Shown: positions 17,071 through 26,567, numbered from the stretch's first letter. The stretch: 64,000 bases of DNA from Planctomycetaceae bacterium UBA2671 (GCA_002359185.1 DEML01000041.1:27429-91428), one strand, 5' to 3'. The notes: a model not told the origin generated them from the letters alone. Made by a program: numbers and translations.

Positions 17071-18564
17071 TCAGGTGGTTTCCCAACCCCGTGATCGTTC
17101 TACGGCTCGGGTCCAGCCATGATAGAGTTTATCAACCTCTTCGGAAGACATCGCTGACTCAAACGCCTGATCGATCGCCCATTTTCTGGTCAATTCTTCT
17201 TGACTTTCCCAGAAACCAACTCCCAGTCCCGCCAGATAAGCGGCTCCTAACGCCGTCGTTTCCTGTACGACTGGACGAAGCACTGACGTTTGCAGAAGAT
17301 CAGCCTGAAACTGCATCAGGAAATTATTGCTGGTCGCTCCGCCATCGACTCGAAGTTCTGCTAATCGAATTCCCGAATCCCGATTCATCGCATCGAGCAC
17401 ATCCCGCGTCTGATAGGCTATCGACTCCAGAGCAGCTCGAACCAGGTGAGCTTTCGTTGTGCCTCGGGTTAATCCAATTGCTAATCCACGTGCTTCGGCA
17501 TCCCAGTAAGGAGCCCCCAGTCCCACAAACGCGGGTACAAAATAGACGCCGTGCGTATTGGCGACAGAGGTGGCGATCGCTTCCGACTCGCTCGCATGGG
17601 CGATAATTTCCAGGCCATCCCGCAACCATTGAATCGCGGCTCCGGCTATGAAAATCGCTCCTTCCAGACAATACGTTGTTTGCCCATTGATTCGCCAGCC
17701 GATTGTGGTAAGCAAACCATTTTCAGAGAGTCGCGGCTTCGAGCCGATGTTCATCAGCATGAAACAGCCGGTGCCGTAAGTGTTCTTTGCCATGCCGGGT
17801 TCATAGCAGATTTGTCCAAAAGTAGCCGCCTGCTGATCTCCTGCCGCTCCGGCGATTGGAATCGACTTCCCGAAAATCTCGGGATCGGTATCGGCAATCA
17901 AACCACTTGAATCGACAACCTCCGGTAAGATGGCAGCCGGGATGTTGAGCATCCCCAGCATTTCGGGACTCCACTCCTGTTGATGGATATCAAACAGCAG
18001 AGTTCGCGACGCATTCGAGATGTCGGTCACATGTTTCTGACCGCCGGTTAGTTTCCAGATCAGATAGGAGTCGACCGTTCCGAACAGAATTTCTCCGCGT
18101 TCTGCCCGTGAACGCAAGCCTTCAACATTCTCGAACAACCAGGTCAGTTTTGTGCCTGAAAAATAAGGGTCAATCAACAGTCCCGTAATTTCACGCAGCC
18201 GATCTCCAACGCCTGCATCTTTAAGTCGCTGGCAAATCCCCGAAGAAACTCGACTTTGCCAGACAATCGCATTTCCGACCGGTTTGCCGGTTTCCTTCTC
18301 CCACAACAACGTGGTTTCGCGTTGATTGGTAATTCCGATCGCAGCAACTTGCTCGGCTGAAATCCTTGAACGACGCAGCACTCTTTTTGCGACCGTCAAC
18401 TGAGATTCCCAAATGTCATCTGGATTGTGCTCGACCTGACCGGGAGCCGGGTAACTCTGCCGATACTCCTGCTGCTCAGTCCCAACCGCACGCCCATCAT
18501 GATCGAACAAAATCGCCCGGCTCGAAGTCGTCCCCTGATCGAGTGCAAGAATATATTGGGACAT
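17071..18564 (-). CDS. glpK: Glycerol kinase
   Basis: GlpK phosphorylates glycerol to sn-glycerol 3-phosphate with ATP in the cytoplasm. The 497-aa length is canonical. The protein starts YILALDQGTTSSRAILFD, the FGGY-family phosphate-binding loop. It continues with AIGITNQRETTLLWEK and PYFSGTKLTWLFEN, and in the second domain has GAAGDQQAATFGQ and LRVDGGATSNNFLMQFQADL. A well-placed AAAAGG lies before the ATG at 18564. No glpF or glpD gene is adjacent. It is monocistronic as far as can be seen: a palindromic repeat sits in front of it at 18598-18614, and a 110-bp gap separates it from the MMPL gene downstream. Confidence 0.97.
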   Translation of the reverse strand: MSQYILALDQGTTSSRAILFDHDGRAVGTEQQEYRQSYPAPGQVEHNPDDIWESQLTVAKRVLRRSRISAEQVAAIGITNQRETTLLWEKETGKPVGNAIVWQSRVSSGICQRLKDAGVGDRLREITGLLIDPYFSGTKLTWLFENVEGLRSRAERGEILFGTVDSYLIWKLTGGQKHVTDISNASRTLLFDIHQQEWSPEMLGMLNIPAAILPEVVDSSGLIADTDPEIFGKSIPIAGAAGDQQAATFGQICYEPGMAKNTYGTGCFMLMNIGSKPRLSENGLLTTIGWRINGQTTYCLEGAIFIAGAAIQWLRDGLEIIAHASESEAIATSVANTHGVYFVPAFVGLGAPYWDAEARGLAIGLTRGTTKAHLVRAALESIAYQTRDVLDAMNRDSGIRLAELRVDGGATSNNFLMQFQADLLQTSVLRPVVQETTALGAAYLAGLGVGFWESQEELTRKWAIDQAFESAMSSEEVDKLYHGWTRAVERSRGWETT

Positions 18565-18597
18565 TGAGTCACCTTTTCAGGGCATACAGTAATGTAG

Positions 18598-18614
18598 GTC
18601 AGGCACTGCCTGAC
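18598..18614. repeat. GTCAGGC palindrome, copy 2
   Basis: GTCAGGCACTGCCTGAC, preceded by TAG. It belongs to the same dispersed family as 30-46, 36855-36871, 57173-57190, 57417-57433, 61015-61031 and 61058-61074. Confidence 0.8.
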
Positions 18615-18681
18615 GAAATGTGTGAGCCAATTTACTAATTGTCAGACAATAACTGACCTGCAACAGTTCGCTGATTGATTT

Positions 18682-20178
18682 TCAATTCCCACGTGCCAGA
18701 ATCCGGTCGATGAGCATCTGTCGAACGGTTTTCGGATCCGCTCCCTTGAGTTCTTTCATCACCTGACCAATCAGCGGCCCGACGGCCTGCTGTTTGCCAC
18801 CCTGCACGTCAGCCACCACCTTTTCATTTTTGTCGATAATGGCATCGACAATCCCTTCGAGTGCTCCGGTGTCGGTAACAAGTTTCAGGCCTTTTTCGTC
18901 GATGAGTCGATCGACATCAGCCGGGCTGGATCGCTCGCCTTCATTTTCAAGTAAAGCCGCAAAAACATCCCGTGCGCCTTTGTTTGCCAGATCCCCTGCC
19001 ACAATTCGTTGCAGCAGTGTTCCCAAAGTTTCTGCGTCGATTGGGAATTCACTGAGAGTGCAGCCGCGGTCGTTCAACTCGCGTTGAACATCCTGGGTGA
19101 CCCAGTTGGCGGCTTGCTTGCCATCGCCACTGGTTTTGGCAACCTGTTCAAAGTACTCGGCGAATTCGACACCCTGATCAACAATCACGCCGGCATCGTA
19201 TTCAGAAAGTCCGAATTCGGATTGAAATCGTTTCTTGCGAGCCTGCGGGAACTCGAGCAGATCGGCGCGAATTTGTGCCAGGAATTCATCGCTGACGGTG
19301 ACCGGCACAAGATCGGGATCGGGAAAATAGCGATAGTCGGAAGCTTCCTCTTTGCCGCGTTGGGCAAACGTCACCGATTTATCCGCATCCCAGCCCCGAG
19401 TCTGCTTGTCGACATCGCCTAACGTCTCACCAGTTTTCTGCCAATGCTTGTACTGTCGTGTCGCCTCGTATTGAATGGCTGCCTCGACTCCGCGAATGCT
19501 GTTCATATTCTTGACTTCCACAATCGGAGTGGCAATCACCGAACCATCTTCCTGTGGAATATGCAGGTTGACGTTCGCATCGCAGCGCAAACTTCCTTCC
19601 TGCATGTTGCAGTCGGAAACGCCGAGATAGGTCAGCAGCAATCGGAGTTCCTCCAGATAGCGACGAGCTTCAAAGGCAGAGTTCATATCTGGCTCAGAAA
19701 CAATCTCGAGCAGGGGTGTGCCAGCTCGATTCAAATCGACCAGACTATCTCCCCCGCGGCCGGATTCATCGTGCATATTCTTCCCGGCATCTTCTTCGAG
19801 ATGCACCCGGTTAATGCGAACCCGTTTCAGGTCGTCGGTTAAATCCGATTCGACCTCCAGGTAGCCATTATTGCTGAATGGCAAATCGTACTGGCTGATC
19901 TGATATCCCTTGGGAAGATCGGGATAAAAGTATTGTTTACGATCCCACTTGGTGTGCCGGGCAATTTCACAATTGAGCGCCATTGCCGTCCTAACGGCCA
20001 GATGAAAGGCCTTGCGATTCATCACTGGCAACGTCCCCGGTAGGCCAATCGTCACGGGATCGGTCTGAGTATTGGGGGCATCGGGATTGAAGCGGTTGAT
20101 GCAGCCGCTGAACAGTTTGGTTTGTGTGAGCAGTTGCGAGTGGACTTCAAGTCCGATCACGAGTTTGTAAGCCGTCAT
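18682..20178 (-). CDS. gatB: Asp-tRNA(Asn)/Glu-tRNA(Gln) amidotransferase subunit B
   Basis: GatB binds mischarged tRNA and phosphorylates or activates the acyl group while GatA supplies ammonia, so the GatCAB complex makes Gln-tRNA(Gln) and/or Asn-tRNA(Asn). From the ATG at 20178 the product is 498 aa, usual for the family. The catalytic cradle carries LEVHSQLLTQTKLFSGC, then WDRKQYFYPDLPKGYQISQ and NLNRAGTPLLEIVSEPD. The C-terminal helical and YqeY tRNA-binding domains end in LKGADPKTVRQMLIDRILAR. The frame is open further upstream (to 20235, with another ATG at 20193), but the family normally starts just before LVIGLEVH. gatA and gatC are not in this window. Confidence 0.96.
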   Translation of the reverse strand: MTAYKLVIGLEVHSQLLTQTKLFSGCINRFNPDAPNTQTDPVTIGLPGTLPVMNRKAFHLAVRTAMALNCEIARHTKWDRKQYFYPDLPKGYQISQYDLPFSNNGYLEVESDLTDDLKRVRINRVHLEEDAGKNMHDESGRGGDSLVDLNRAGTPLLEIVSEPDMNSAFEARRYLEELRLLLTYLGVSDCNMQEGSLRCDANVNLHIPQEDGSVIATPIVEVKNMNSIRGVEAAIQYEATRQYKHWQKTGETLGDVDKQTRGWDADKSVTFAQRGKEEASDYRYFPDPDLVPVTVSDEFLAQIRADLLEFPQARKKRFQSEFGLSEYDAGVIVDQGVEFAEYFEQVAKTSGDGKQAANWVTQDVQRELNDRGCTLSEFPIDAETLGTLLQRIVAGDLANKGARDVFAALLENEGERSSPADVDRLIDEKGLKLVTDTGALEGIVDAIIDKNEKVVADVQGGKQQAVGPLIGQVMKELKGADPKTVRQMLIDRILARGN

Positions 20179-20320
20179 ACTTCTATCATTCATTGAGAAA
20201 TCGACGTGCAATGTCCCAATATCCGGAAGTTGCACGTTTCATAGATTACGTTGAGAATGAATAGTTTATCGGCCTATGTGAGTGTGTAGCAACCAAGGGG
20301 GGAAGTAAGTCTCACTCATG

Positions 20321-21064
20321 TTAATTCTGCTTAAAATTCCGCAGCAGACCCTGTTGATCAAAAGCCGTTTCTGGGAAGCAGTTCAGCATTTTACGGACAA
20401 GAACCTGCAGCGGATTGAGCGATTCGCCTTTGCGAATTTCGGCAATCAGATTCCAGTTCAAATCGGCGCTGGCGGGGGATTGATCGTACAGCTTCAGTTC
20501 CGGAAACACCTCTGACAACGGCTGTTCGCCCCAGGTATGTGCCCGCTGGCTATCAAAGAGAACATCATCGATCTGATATTTGCTGGCCAGATGACCGCAG
20601 AGGAAATCGGACCACATCTCCGAGTTTTTTCGCATTTCATTGAGTGTCCGCATTCGAGCAGCATCAATTTGATGGCCTGCCAGAATCAATTTCAGGCAAC
20701 GGATTCGAACCTGCAATTGAGCGGCCAGCACGCTGCGGGCAATTGGTTCGGCATGCCGTGCATTCTGCTCGACATCAGCGGCTTTGAGGATCGTAAACCA
20801 GACCCGATGCAGAATATCGGCCCGAAAAACATCCCGCAAATCCGGCTCATACTCGAGCCAGCATTGTCGTTGGCGAACCTGGGTTCCCGTCTGAAGGACT
20901 TTCTGACAAACCGCCAGATTCTGCATCCAGCTATTCGTCATATCACGAGAGTAAACCCAATAGCTGTGCAGGGAGCCATCTTCGAGAAGCTGAGGCTGCT
21001 TGATGATATGGTCCGCATGCGCGATCAGTTGAGCAGCTGCATCGACAGTTTGAGATAAATTCAA
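20321..21064 (-). CDS. Unknown protein, 247 aa
   Basis: I do not recognise this family. The protein is soluble and mostly helical, rich in Gln, Leu and Ala, with five cysteines and no signal peptide. Conspicuous phrases are HSYWVYSRDMTNSWMQ, HRVWFTILKAADVEQNARHA and CGHLASKYQIDDVLFDSQRA. The frame starts at a TTG (21064) with GGAATAG upstream; the first ATG is not until codon 41, inside the conserved-looking region, so the TTG seems right. The end is 143 bp from the gatB start on the same strand, and it might share regulation with gatB. Nothing in it identifies a function. Confidence 0.7.
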   Translation of the reverse strand: MNLSQTVDAAAQLIAHADHIIKQPQLLEDGSLHSYWVYSRDMTNSWMQNLAVCQKVLQTGTQVRQRQCWLEYEPDLRDVFRADILHRVWFTILKAADVEQNARHAEPIARSVLAAQLQVRIRCLKLILAGHQIDAARMRTLNEMRKNSEMWSDFLCGHLASKYQIDDVLFDSQRAHTWGEQPLSEVFPELKLYDQSPASADLNWNLIAEIRKGESLNPLQVLVRKMLNCFPETAFDQQGLLRNFKQN

Positions 21065-21546
21065 AGGACTATTCCAATCGCAGTATCAAAATCGATCTGT
21101 CAAAATAGCAACCAGACTACTTCAAATCGATTTGTTGTGAGCATTGAGCAGCAGAATCTTGCTGACTGGAAATGAATAGAGCAGATTCAATGCCAGAGAA
21201 TCCCCGGAGCACAATTAATCGAATTAGGAAAATATTTCTGTTCAATCTCAACCCGAAGCGTCAGCGAGAGGACAGTGCCTCAAACAATCCAAGCGTGCCC
21301 CTCTCTGACGCTCCAGATCAGGATGATTGAAGTAACAGCCTACCCGTCATGGAGTTAGAGAAATACTAGAATCAGATGCCCTAAACGTACTGAATCATGA
21401 TTTGGATAATTATTGGATAAGGAATCATTTACCCGCTGAGAGAACTTCTCAGATTACAGCAGAAATTCCGTGATGCAATTTTGCAACATGTGGACGCCAA
21501 AGTCGCAACGCTTCATCATTTTTTCACGAAGCATATTGCCTAACGA
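21065..21546. other. Intergenic region with a palindromic repeat
   Basis: This 480-bp gap has no supportable gene. At 21256-21314 it has an inverted repeat (AGCGTCAGCGAGAGG against CCCTCTCTGACGCT). The AT-rich remainder probably includes the promoter of the unknown gene to the left. I saw no RNA gene. Confidence 0.5.
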
Positions 21547-21978
21547 TTACCCCGGCGAATCGGTCGCAGTGGCGGCGAAATCGAGCCGGGTGCAGGTTTG
21601 CCCGTCGACGACAATTTTCCCGGTCATATAAAAGGTGTCTTTGAGTCGTTCTGTCACTTCCACATACACATTAGCAGTATCGCCAGGCCGAACCATGTGT
21701 TTAAACTTCACATTGTTGATGCGTGTCGCGACGGGAACCTTATCGGCTTCGAGTGCATGTTTTCGGGAAATCAGAATCGCACCAGCCTGCAGAGCCATTT
21801 CACACTGCAGAACGCCCGGCAAGATCGGAAAATCGGGATAATGTCCCTGAAAAACCGGCAGGTCGGGGTTTATGTAAGTCGTTGCGTGTATCGTGTTTTC
21901 GCTCAATTCGAGCACTTCATCGATCCACAAAAAGGGGTCACGATGAGGAATACATTCTTTAATCTGTTCTTGGTCCAT
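21547..21978 (-). CDS. FabZ-like 3-hydroxyacyl-ACP dehydratase
   Basis: This 143-aa hot-dog-fold protein is related to FabZ/FabA, which remove water from 3-hydroxyacyl-ACP in fatty acid synthesis. The active-site helix region reads GHYPDFPILPGVLQCEMALQ, with the catalytic histidine and the glutamate both present. IPHRDPFLWIDEVLEL near the start is also typical. The ATG at 21978 has AAGG eight bases upstream and is preferred over the TTG at 22011. Divergence from FabZ proper and the lack of lpx neighbours leave open a role in a specialised acyl pathway. It lies 159 bp downstream of ispD, on the same strand. Confidence 0.88.
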   Translation of the reverse strand: MDQEQIKECIPHRDPFLWIDEVLELSENTIHATTYINPDLPVFQGHYPDFPILPGVLQCEMALQAGAILISRKHALEADKVPVATRINNVKFKHMVRPGDTANVYVEVTERLKDTFYMTGKIVVDGQTCTRLDFAATATDSPG

Positions 21979-22137
21979 CCCGAAGGCCTTTACTGATACC
22001 GGCGCTGTCAATATCGAACGTCAATGCTTAACTGATATTACGATGCTTGGAAATTCGCTTCTACTGGTATTATGAGACTTCAGACTCAGGTTGCAAGAAT
22101 GCACAATTTCCGATTGGCAAAAGTTCATGCTTTGAGT

Positions 22138-22881
22138 TCAAAACAGGCCCGAAGGCTCATCGCTGAAAGGATGCAGTGTTTTCGGCAGCGAATCCTTAGG
22201 CAGATGATCGACAAGTGCTTCAGCCATGCGAAAATCATCGGCGGTCGTGACCTTGAGGTTCATTGCCGAGCCCTCGACGATATGCACGGGAACTCCCAGG
22301 CGTTCGACGAGTTGAGCTTCATCCGTCGGCTGGAATTCGCCTCGTTTATCGTAGGCTTCCTGCAAAAGTTCCTTGCGAAATACCTGTGGGGTTTGAGCGA
22401 GCCACATTTGATCTCGTGAGACCGTTTCCTCAATCCTGCCTTTGTTCACCCGTTTCATGGTGCTGGTGACGGGGATTCCGAGAATCGCTGCCTCATGTTC
22501 GATGGCGGCTGCGAAAACTCGATCGACCCATTTTTTTGTCAACAGGGGACGAGCCGCATCGTGCACGGCGACAAAGTCGATGTCATTTCCCAAATGAGCC
22601 AGGCCATTCAAAACAGAATCGGCACGCTCGGCTCCCCCATCGACGACTTCAATATCCATGAAGGCCAGGTTTGGTTGAAATTTGGTCGTGAAGTACTCGC
22701 GATCTTCTGGTGAAATCACCACAATCGTTTTGGCGACATCGCTGCGATTCACAAAGTGCTCCACCGCTCGCAACCAGATCGCACGACCTTTCAGGTCGAC
22801 GAAAGGTTTTTTACGCTGGTTTTTAGAAAATCGGCTGCTTTTCCCGGCTGCGGGAAGAATGACTCCAAATTTGCTGGACAT
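22138..22881 (-). CDS. ispD: 2-C-methyl-D-erythritol 4-phosphate cytidylyltransferase
   Basis: IspD joins CTP and 2-C-methyl-D-erythritol 4-phosphate to give CDP-ME, the third step of the MEP isoprenoid pathway. The 247-aa product has the nucleotide-binding loop GVILPAAGKSSRF, followed by KPFVDLKGRAIW. It also has VHDAARPLL, the metal/substrate site, then STMKRVN, and AQTPQVFRKELL. The ATG at 22881 has AGGAG eight bases upstream and is preferred to the ATG at 22911. A later enzyme of the same pathway, IspG, is encoded at 61093-62238. ispF is not adjacent. Confidence 0.95.
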   Translation of the reverse strand: MSSKFGVILPAAGKSSRFSKNQRKKPFVDLKGRAIWLRAVEHFVNRSDVAKTIVVISPEDREYFTTKFQPNLAFMDIEVVDGGAERADSVLNGLAHLGNDIDFVAVHDAARPLLTKKWVDRVFAAAIEHEAAILGIPVTSTMKRVNKGRIEETVSRDQMWLAQTPQVFRKELLQEAYDKRGEFQPTDEAQLVERLGVPVHIVEGSAMNLKVTTADDFRMAEALVDHLPKDSLPKTLHPFSDEPSGLF

Positions 22882-23206
22882 GCTACTCACTCCTGTTGTC
22901 AGAGACCTCAAGTTGGCTTGATTATTTCAAGCCAGCCGAAATCTCTCAATGCAGTGACGCCTGTGCAGGTTTTTGAGTGGGATTGAGAAGCAATTAAATC
23001 AGACACCAATCGTAGGGTCCGCTGAGCGGACCATAAGGACCGATTTTCGGTCCGCACAGCGGACCCTACGGTTTGGAAGCGAGTCAAGAATGGAGAAGAA
23101 GTCGCGGATGATGAATTCCACGCTGGCTCCTCGCTGACGTGTCGGGTTATGATTACCTTCAGGTTTTGCAATCTTCTCTCGGACTGATTAAACGGTGGGC
23201 AGACCG
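22882..23206. repeat. Intergenic region with GTAGGGTCCGC inverted repeat
   Basis: The gap contains an inverted repeat at 23011-23071: GTAGGGTCCGCTGAGCGGACC faces GGTCCGCACAGCGGACCCTAC, with an additional GGACCGATTTTCGGTCC palindrome between them. A second copy of the same pair is at 36650-36739. No gene is visible. Confidence 0.75.
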
Positions 23207-24586
23207 TTAATCCGAGGATTTTTTCACTTGCTCAGCCAACGCCGATTGAGAACCCAGGATCGGGAATCGATGTTTCATGAACTTGGGCTGAGGGACTTTC
23301 CAGCCATTCAAATTTCGACCAGAAGTGACTGGATCTGCAATCTCTTCGGTCGATTGGAATCGGATTTCCAAAACTTGCCGCAGGCTGGTGAAGCATTGTG
23401 CATCCCAGCGATTTTGATTGACTTCCTGTTCCAACGTTTCATCACAAACTCGTAAGTCTTCTGTCCACTGATCGGTGTTCAGCATGGAATTTCGGGTTTT
23501 GAGCTGATGTTGATACAGTTCCGTCCAGCGAGTGATCAATCCGAGAATGCGATCTTCATAATGCAATGCCGAAGCATTGACACCGAATGGAATGCCGGTT
23601 CCGTCAAGACATTCATGATGCTGACGAATGATTCTCGCAAAGCCGGGACCATAGCGTTTGATGTTTCCCGTTAACGCTGCAGACCATTCGGAGTGATGAC
23701 CTTGTCGGGAAAGGAGATCAGAAAGTTTCGGGTGCCAGAACGCGGTATCTTTCAGGAGAGCCGCTGCAATCAGCGGTTCGATTTTAGTTTGAGAATTTAC
23801 TTTGCGAACCAACTTCGCACACAGATAGGAAGACTGCAGGGCATTCGCCAGTGGTAGTCGATGCACGGCAGCCATCTTATTCAATTCATAGTCTGCGATC
23901 GAACTGCAAATTGTCAGCCAGTGTTGCTGATCAATTGTCGAATCGGCAGCAGCATTGATGACCGTCTGGACGAGTGTCTGCACCCGGGCAAACTCAACAT
24001 CTTTACCAGAAGCCAGATCGGTTAGAAGTTCATCAGTGGCGGTGAACAGTTTATCCAGGCGATTGTGCATCTTCAGTAATGTCTCAACATCACTGAGTAA
24101 AGTGTCGAGCGATTGATGCAGATGGGCGGCTGCCAGAAAGACTTCGATGGATTGCCATGCTTGTGACCCATCGGGAATGAGCCGACGACGAAGTTGAATC
24201 AGATCAAGTGTCTGCCGTTGCAAGCGATGAGCCTGTGGGGAAATGGCTGACTTTTCCAGCATGATTTTTGCTGTGCTGGAAAGTCGCTTCAGAAAAGCCT
24301 GTTCTCTGGCTTGAGGCGTTTGCCCCAGCTTGGTTTCCCGCACCCGGCAACCGGATTTTGCCAGAAGTGAATTCTGCAGGAATTTTTCCCAACTGGGAAT
24401 TCCCGCAAGCGGCTCGGGCAGAGATCCACTTCGGGCGAATTTTGTGAATTCATCTTGCATTGTTGAATAAATGCCCGTGTCATGAAAAGAGGTGTCACCG
24501 TAATGCATGGATTCACGCATTATTGTTATCGGCGAACTGAACGGCTGGTATCGCGATAAACTCTGCAAGTTCGAACGATCCTGCAT
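23207..24586 (-). CDS. HD-GYP-like protein with degenerate active site
   Basis: This 459-aa soluble protein has a long helical N-terminal part (about 1-250) and a C-terminal HD-GYP-like domain (about 255-400). HD-GYP domains hydrolyse cyclic di-GMP. Here the second half is recognisable: RIIRQHHECLDGTGIPFGV, matching HHExxDGxGYP, followed by the usual ALHYEDRILGLITRWTELY. The first metal-binding pair is missing: where LLHDIGK is expected the sequence reads LLKDTAFW, and no N-terminal histidine motif is evident. It is therefore more likely a binding or scaffold protein than an enzyme. It starts at the ATG at 24586; the neighbours give no hint of a target. Confidence 0.72.
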   Translation of the reverse strand: MQDRSNLQSLSRYQPFSSPITIMRESMHYGDTSFHDTGIYSTMQDEFTKFARSGSLPEPLAGIPSWEKFLQNSLLAKSGCRVRETKLGQTPQAREQAFLKRLSSTAKIMLEKSAISPQAHRLQRQTLDLIQLRRRLIPDGSQAWQSIEVFLAAAHLHQSLDTLLSDVETLLKMHNRLDKLFTATDELLTDLASGKDVEFARVQTLVQTVINAAADSTIDQQHWLTICSSIADYELNKMAAVHRLPLANALQSSYLCAKLVRKVNSQTKIEPLIAAALLKDTAFWHPKLSDLLSRQGHHSEWSAALTGNIKRYGPGFARIIRQHHECLDGTGIPFGVNASALHYEDRILGLITRWTELYQHQLKTRNSMLNTDQWTEDLRVCDETLEQEVNQNRWDAQCFTSLRQVLEIRFQSTEEIADPVTSGRNLNGWKVPQPKFMKHRFPILGSQSALAEQVKKSSD

Positions 24587-24832
24587 AATCTTTAAGACAT
24601 TCCTCAGAATTTTACTGAACAGCCGATTCCCTGATGACTACAATGAGAATGTTTTGCAGGGATAACTCTGGTCAGTTGAGATAGATAAACTTTAGCGACT
24701 GCGGAGATTTACCCGTCGGGTTGATCGATAAGAATAAACCTGACGGTTCAGCAGAAATTTCAGGATGCCGATAAATCAGGAAAGATTGTGCAATTTCACG
24801 CACCCGGTTTAATTGTTAAAAAGAGGCTCATC

Positions 24833-25768
24833 ATGGCGAGCGATTTTCGTCGAAAAGAAATCCTGCCCGAAATCACCGAGCAGATTGTGGCCAGCTATCA
24901 CGAGATCGGTTCGATCAATCATCTCGGGCATTGCCCACTTCCGAGTTATAATGAGATCACCTCTTTATTGATGGATTTGTCAGAAATCCTCTATCCGGGC
25001 TATCGTCGTCGGCAGAATCTTCACTTCGGGAATGTGCCGTATCACGTGGGAGATTTGATTGACACTTTGCATGACACGCTGACCCAGCAGATCTGCCGAG
25101 CCTTGCGCCACGATTTCACCACGCGTAACGATGCCGATTGCGAATCAATTATCGAGAAAGATTTCGAAGCCGAAGCTCAGGATATTACCATCAGCTTTTT
25201 GAAGACGATTCCTGAACTCCGTTCGATTCTCTCCAAGGATGTTCAAGCCGCTTACGATGGCGACCCGGCTGCGAAGAGTCTCGATGAAATCATCTTCTCG
25301 TACCCCGGCTTGGAAGCGATTACGACGCATCGACTGGCGCACGAACTGTATCGTCGCAATGTTCCCTTCATTCCACGCATGATGTCGGAGTGGTCTCACT
25401 CGAAAACAGGGATCGACTTGCATCCCGGTGCCAACATCGGTCATTCGTTCTTTATCGATCATGGAACCGGTGTGGTTATCGGAGAAACCTGCGAGATTCA
25501 TCCGCATGTGAAAATCTATCAGGGCGTGACATTGGGAGCTCTCAGTTTTCCCAAAGATGGTGACGGAAAAATCATCCGCGGCACTAAACGACATCCCACC
25601 ATCGGCGAAGGCGTTGTGATTTACGCCAACGCGACAGTCTTGGGAGGAGATACCGTCGTCGGGGCTAATTCTGTAATCGGAGCTAGTGTTTCCCTGATGA
25701 AAAGCGTGCCACCAAATACGATTGTGACTATTGAGAAACCATCTCTTAAATTCCGTGAAGCTTCGTAG
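24833..25768 (+). CDS. cysE: Serine O-acetyltransferase (CysE/EpsC type)
   Basis: The enzyme transfers acetyl from acetyl-CoA to L-serine, the first step of cysteine synthesis. The 311-aa product has a helical N-terminal domain, then the catalytic DIYSRRDPA-like region replaced by IFSYPGLEAITTHRLAHELY, and the left-handed beta-helix of hexapeptide repeats (GIDLHPGANIGHSFFIDHGT, VVIGETCEIHPHVKIYQGVT, LGGDTVVGANSVIGA). This is the larger EpsC-like variant. The ATG at 24833 has AGAGG upstream; an in-frame GTG at 24788 is less likely. No cysK is adjacent. Confidence 0.92.
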   Translation: MASDFRRKEILPEITEQIVASYHEIGSINHLGHCPLPSYNEITSLLMDLSEILYPGYRRRQNLHFGNVPYHVGDLIDTLHDTLTQQICRALRHDFTTRNDADCESIIEKDFEAEAQDITISFLKTIPELRSILSKDVQAAYDGDPAAKSLDEIIFSYPGLEAITTHRLAHELYRRNVPFIPRMMSEWSHSKTGIDLHPGANIGHSFFIDHGTGVVIGETCEIHPHVKIYQGVTLGALSFPKDGDGKIIRGTKRHPTIGEGVVIYANATVLGGDTVVGANSVIGASVSLMKSVPPNTIVTIEKPSLKFREAS

Positions 25769-25798
25769 TTAAACTTTTTGAATCTGAGTGGGACAATG

Positions 25799-26290
25799 TT
25801 ATTCACTCTTCAGTTCGAAGTTCTGCACAAAGGGTGAAGTATGATCGACTTCAACGAGGAGTTCGGTCTTGTCTGAATCACTATATTTCGCTGGAATTGC
25901 TTCCCGAGCGTCCATCGCCATTGCCATCGCATCGTCAGTTCCTTCTGGAACAGGACTTCCATCGGGCATCTGTAATTTAGTAATGGTGACTTTATAATTA
26001 CCAGGAACGATCCCTTTTGGCTGGCTCTCCAAGCTTCCCGGTTGAGGCGTGGTCAAATCGTAATCACCGCTGATCACAGTGACCCCGGTCCCGATTCCAC
26101 CAGATTGACTCATATCTGCTGGAATAAAGGTGATCGTAGCGCCGGAAACGGGATTCCCATCGAGCGTAACTTTCCCGTAGACGATCACCAGATCTGCAAA
26201 ATAAGCTGGTTCCGTTTTACTTTGGACGCAGCCAATCGAAATCCCACTTAGAGTCAATAATGCGAATACCAGGTTTTTTCTTACAAACAT
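25799..26290 (-). CDS. Lipoprotein with carboxypeptidase-regulatory-like fold
   Basis: This 163-aa predicted lipoprotein starts MFVRKNLVFALLTLSGISIG followed by the lipobox cysteine (IGC), so it should be anchored in a membrane after cleavage. The mature part begins with VYGKVTLDGNPVSGATITFI, typical of transthyretin/CarboxypepD_reg-like beta-sandwich proteins that planctomycetes encode in large numbers. GAGGG precedes the ATG at 26290, which is preferred over the extended frame to 26314. In this phylum such genes very often sit directly downstream of a DUF1559 gene, as here, so the two are probably co-expressed surface components. The binding partner is unknown. Confidence 0.87.
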   Translation of the reverse strand: MFVRKNLVFALLTLSGISIGCVQSKTEPAYFADLVIVYGKVTLDGNPVSGATITFIPADMSQSGGIGTGVTVISGDYDLTTPQPGSLESQPKGIVPGNYKVTITKLQMPDGSPVPEGTDDAMAMAMDAREAIPAKYSDSDKTELLVEVDHTSPFVQNFELKSE

Positions 26291-26431
26291 TAGACCCTCA
26301 AGCATTATTAACACTCACCATTTGTCTGTCAGATGTAAGTGCGATTATTTGGAGATAGAGTCCACAAACAATATTGCAGGAAATTAAGTAATATTGTCTG
26401 AACTTAAAATCGAGAGCATGATCAATAATGA

Positions 26432-26567
26432 GCACTACAGGTAATTTATGAATATGCACTAGACCATTTTCAAATGGTTTCTGCAGTCGCTTGGACACCA
26501 AATGTCCTGAAAACGCTGTATTTGCTCCTGCTGAACGCTGCAGGTAATTTTTGAATTTGCACTAGAA
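26432..26567. repeat. Two direct copies around the 3' end of the DUF1559 gene
   Basis: GCACTACAGGTAATTTATGA (start of 26432-26463) and CGCTGCAGGTAATTTTTGAA (start of 26536-26567) are near-identical direct repeats, both ending TGCACTAGA. The second overlaps the stop codon of the DUF1559 gene. A small palindrome, ACCATTTTCAAATGGT, follows the first. This looks like a local duplication that left a second copy of the gene's end. Confidence 0.7.
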
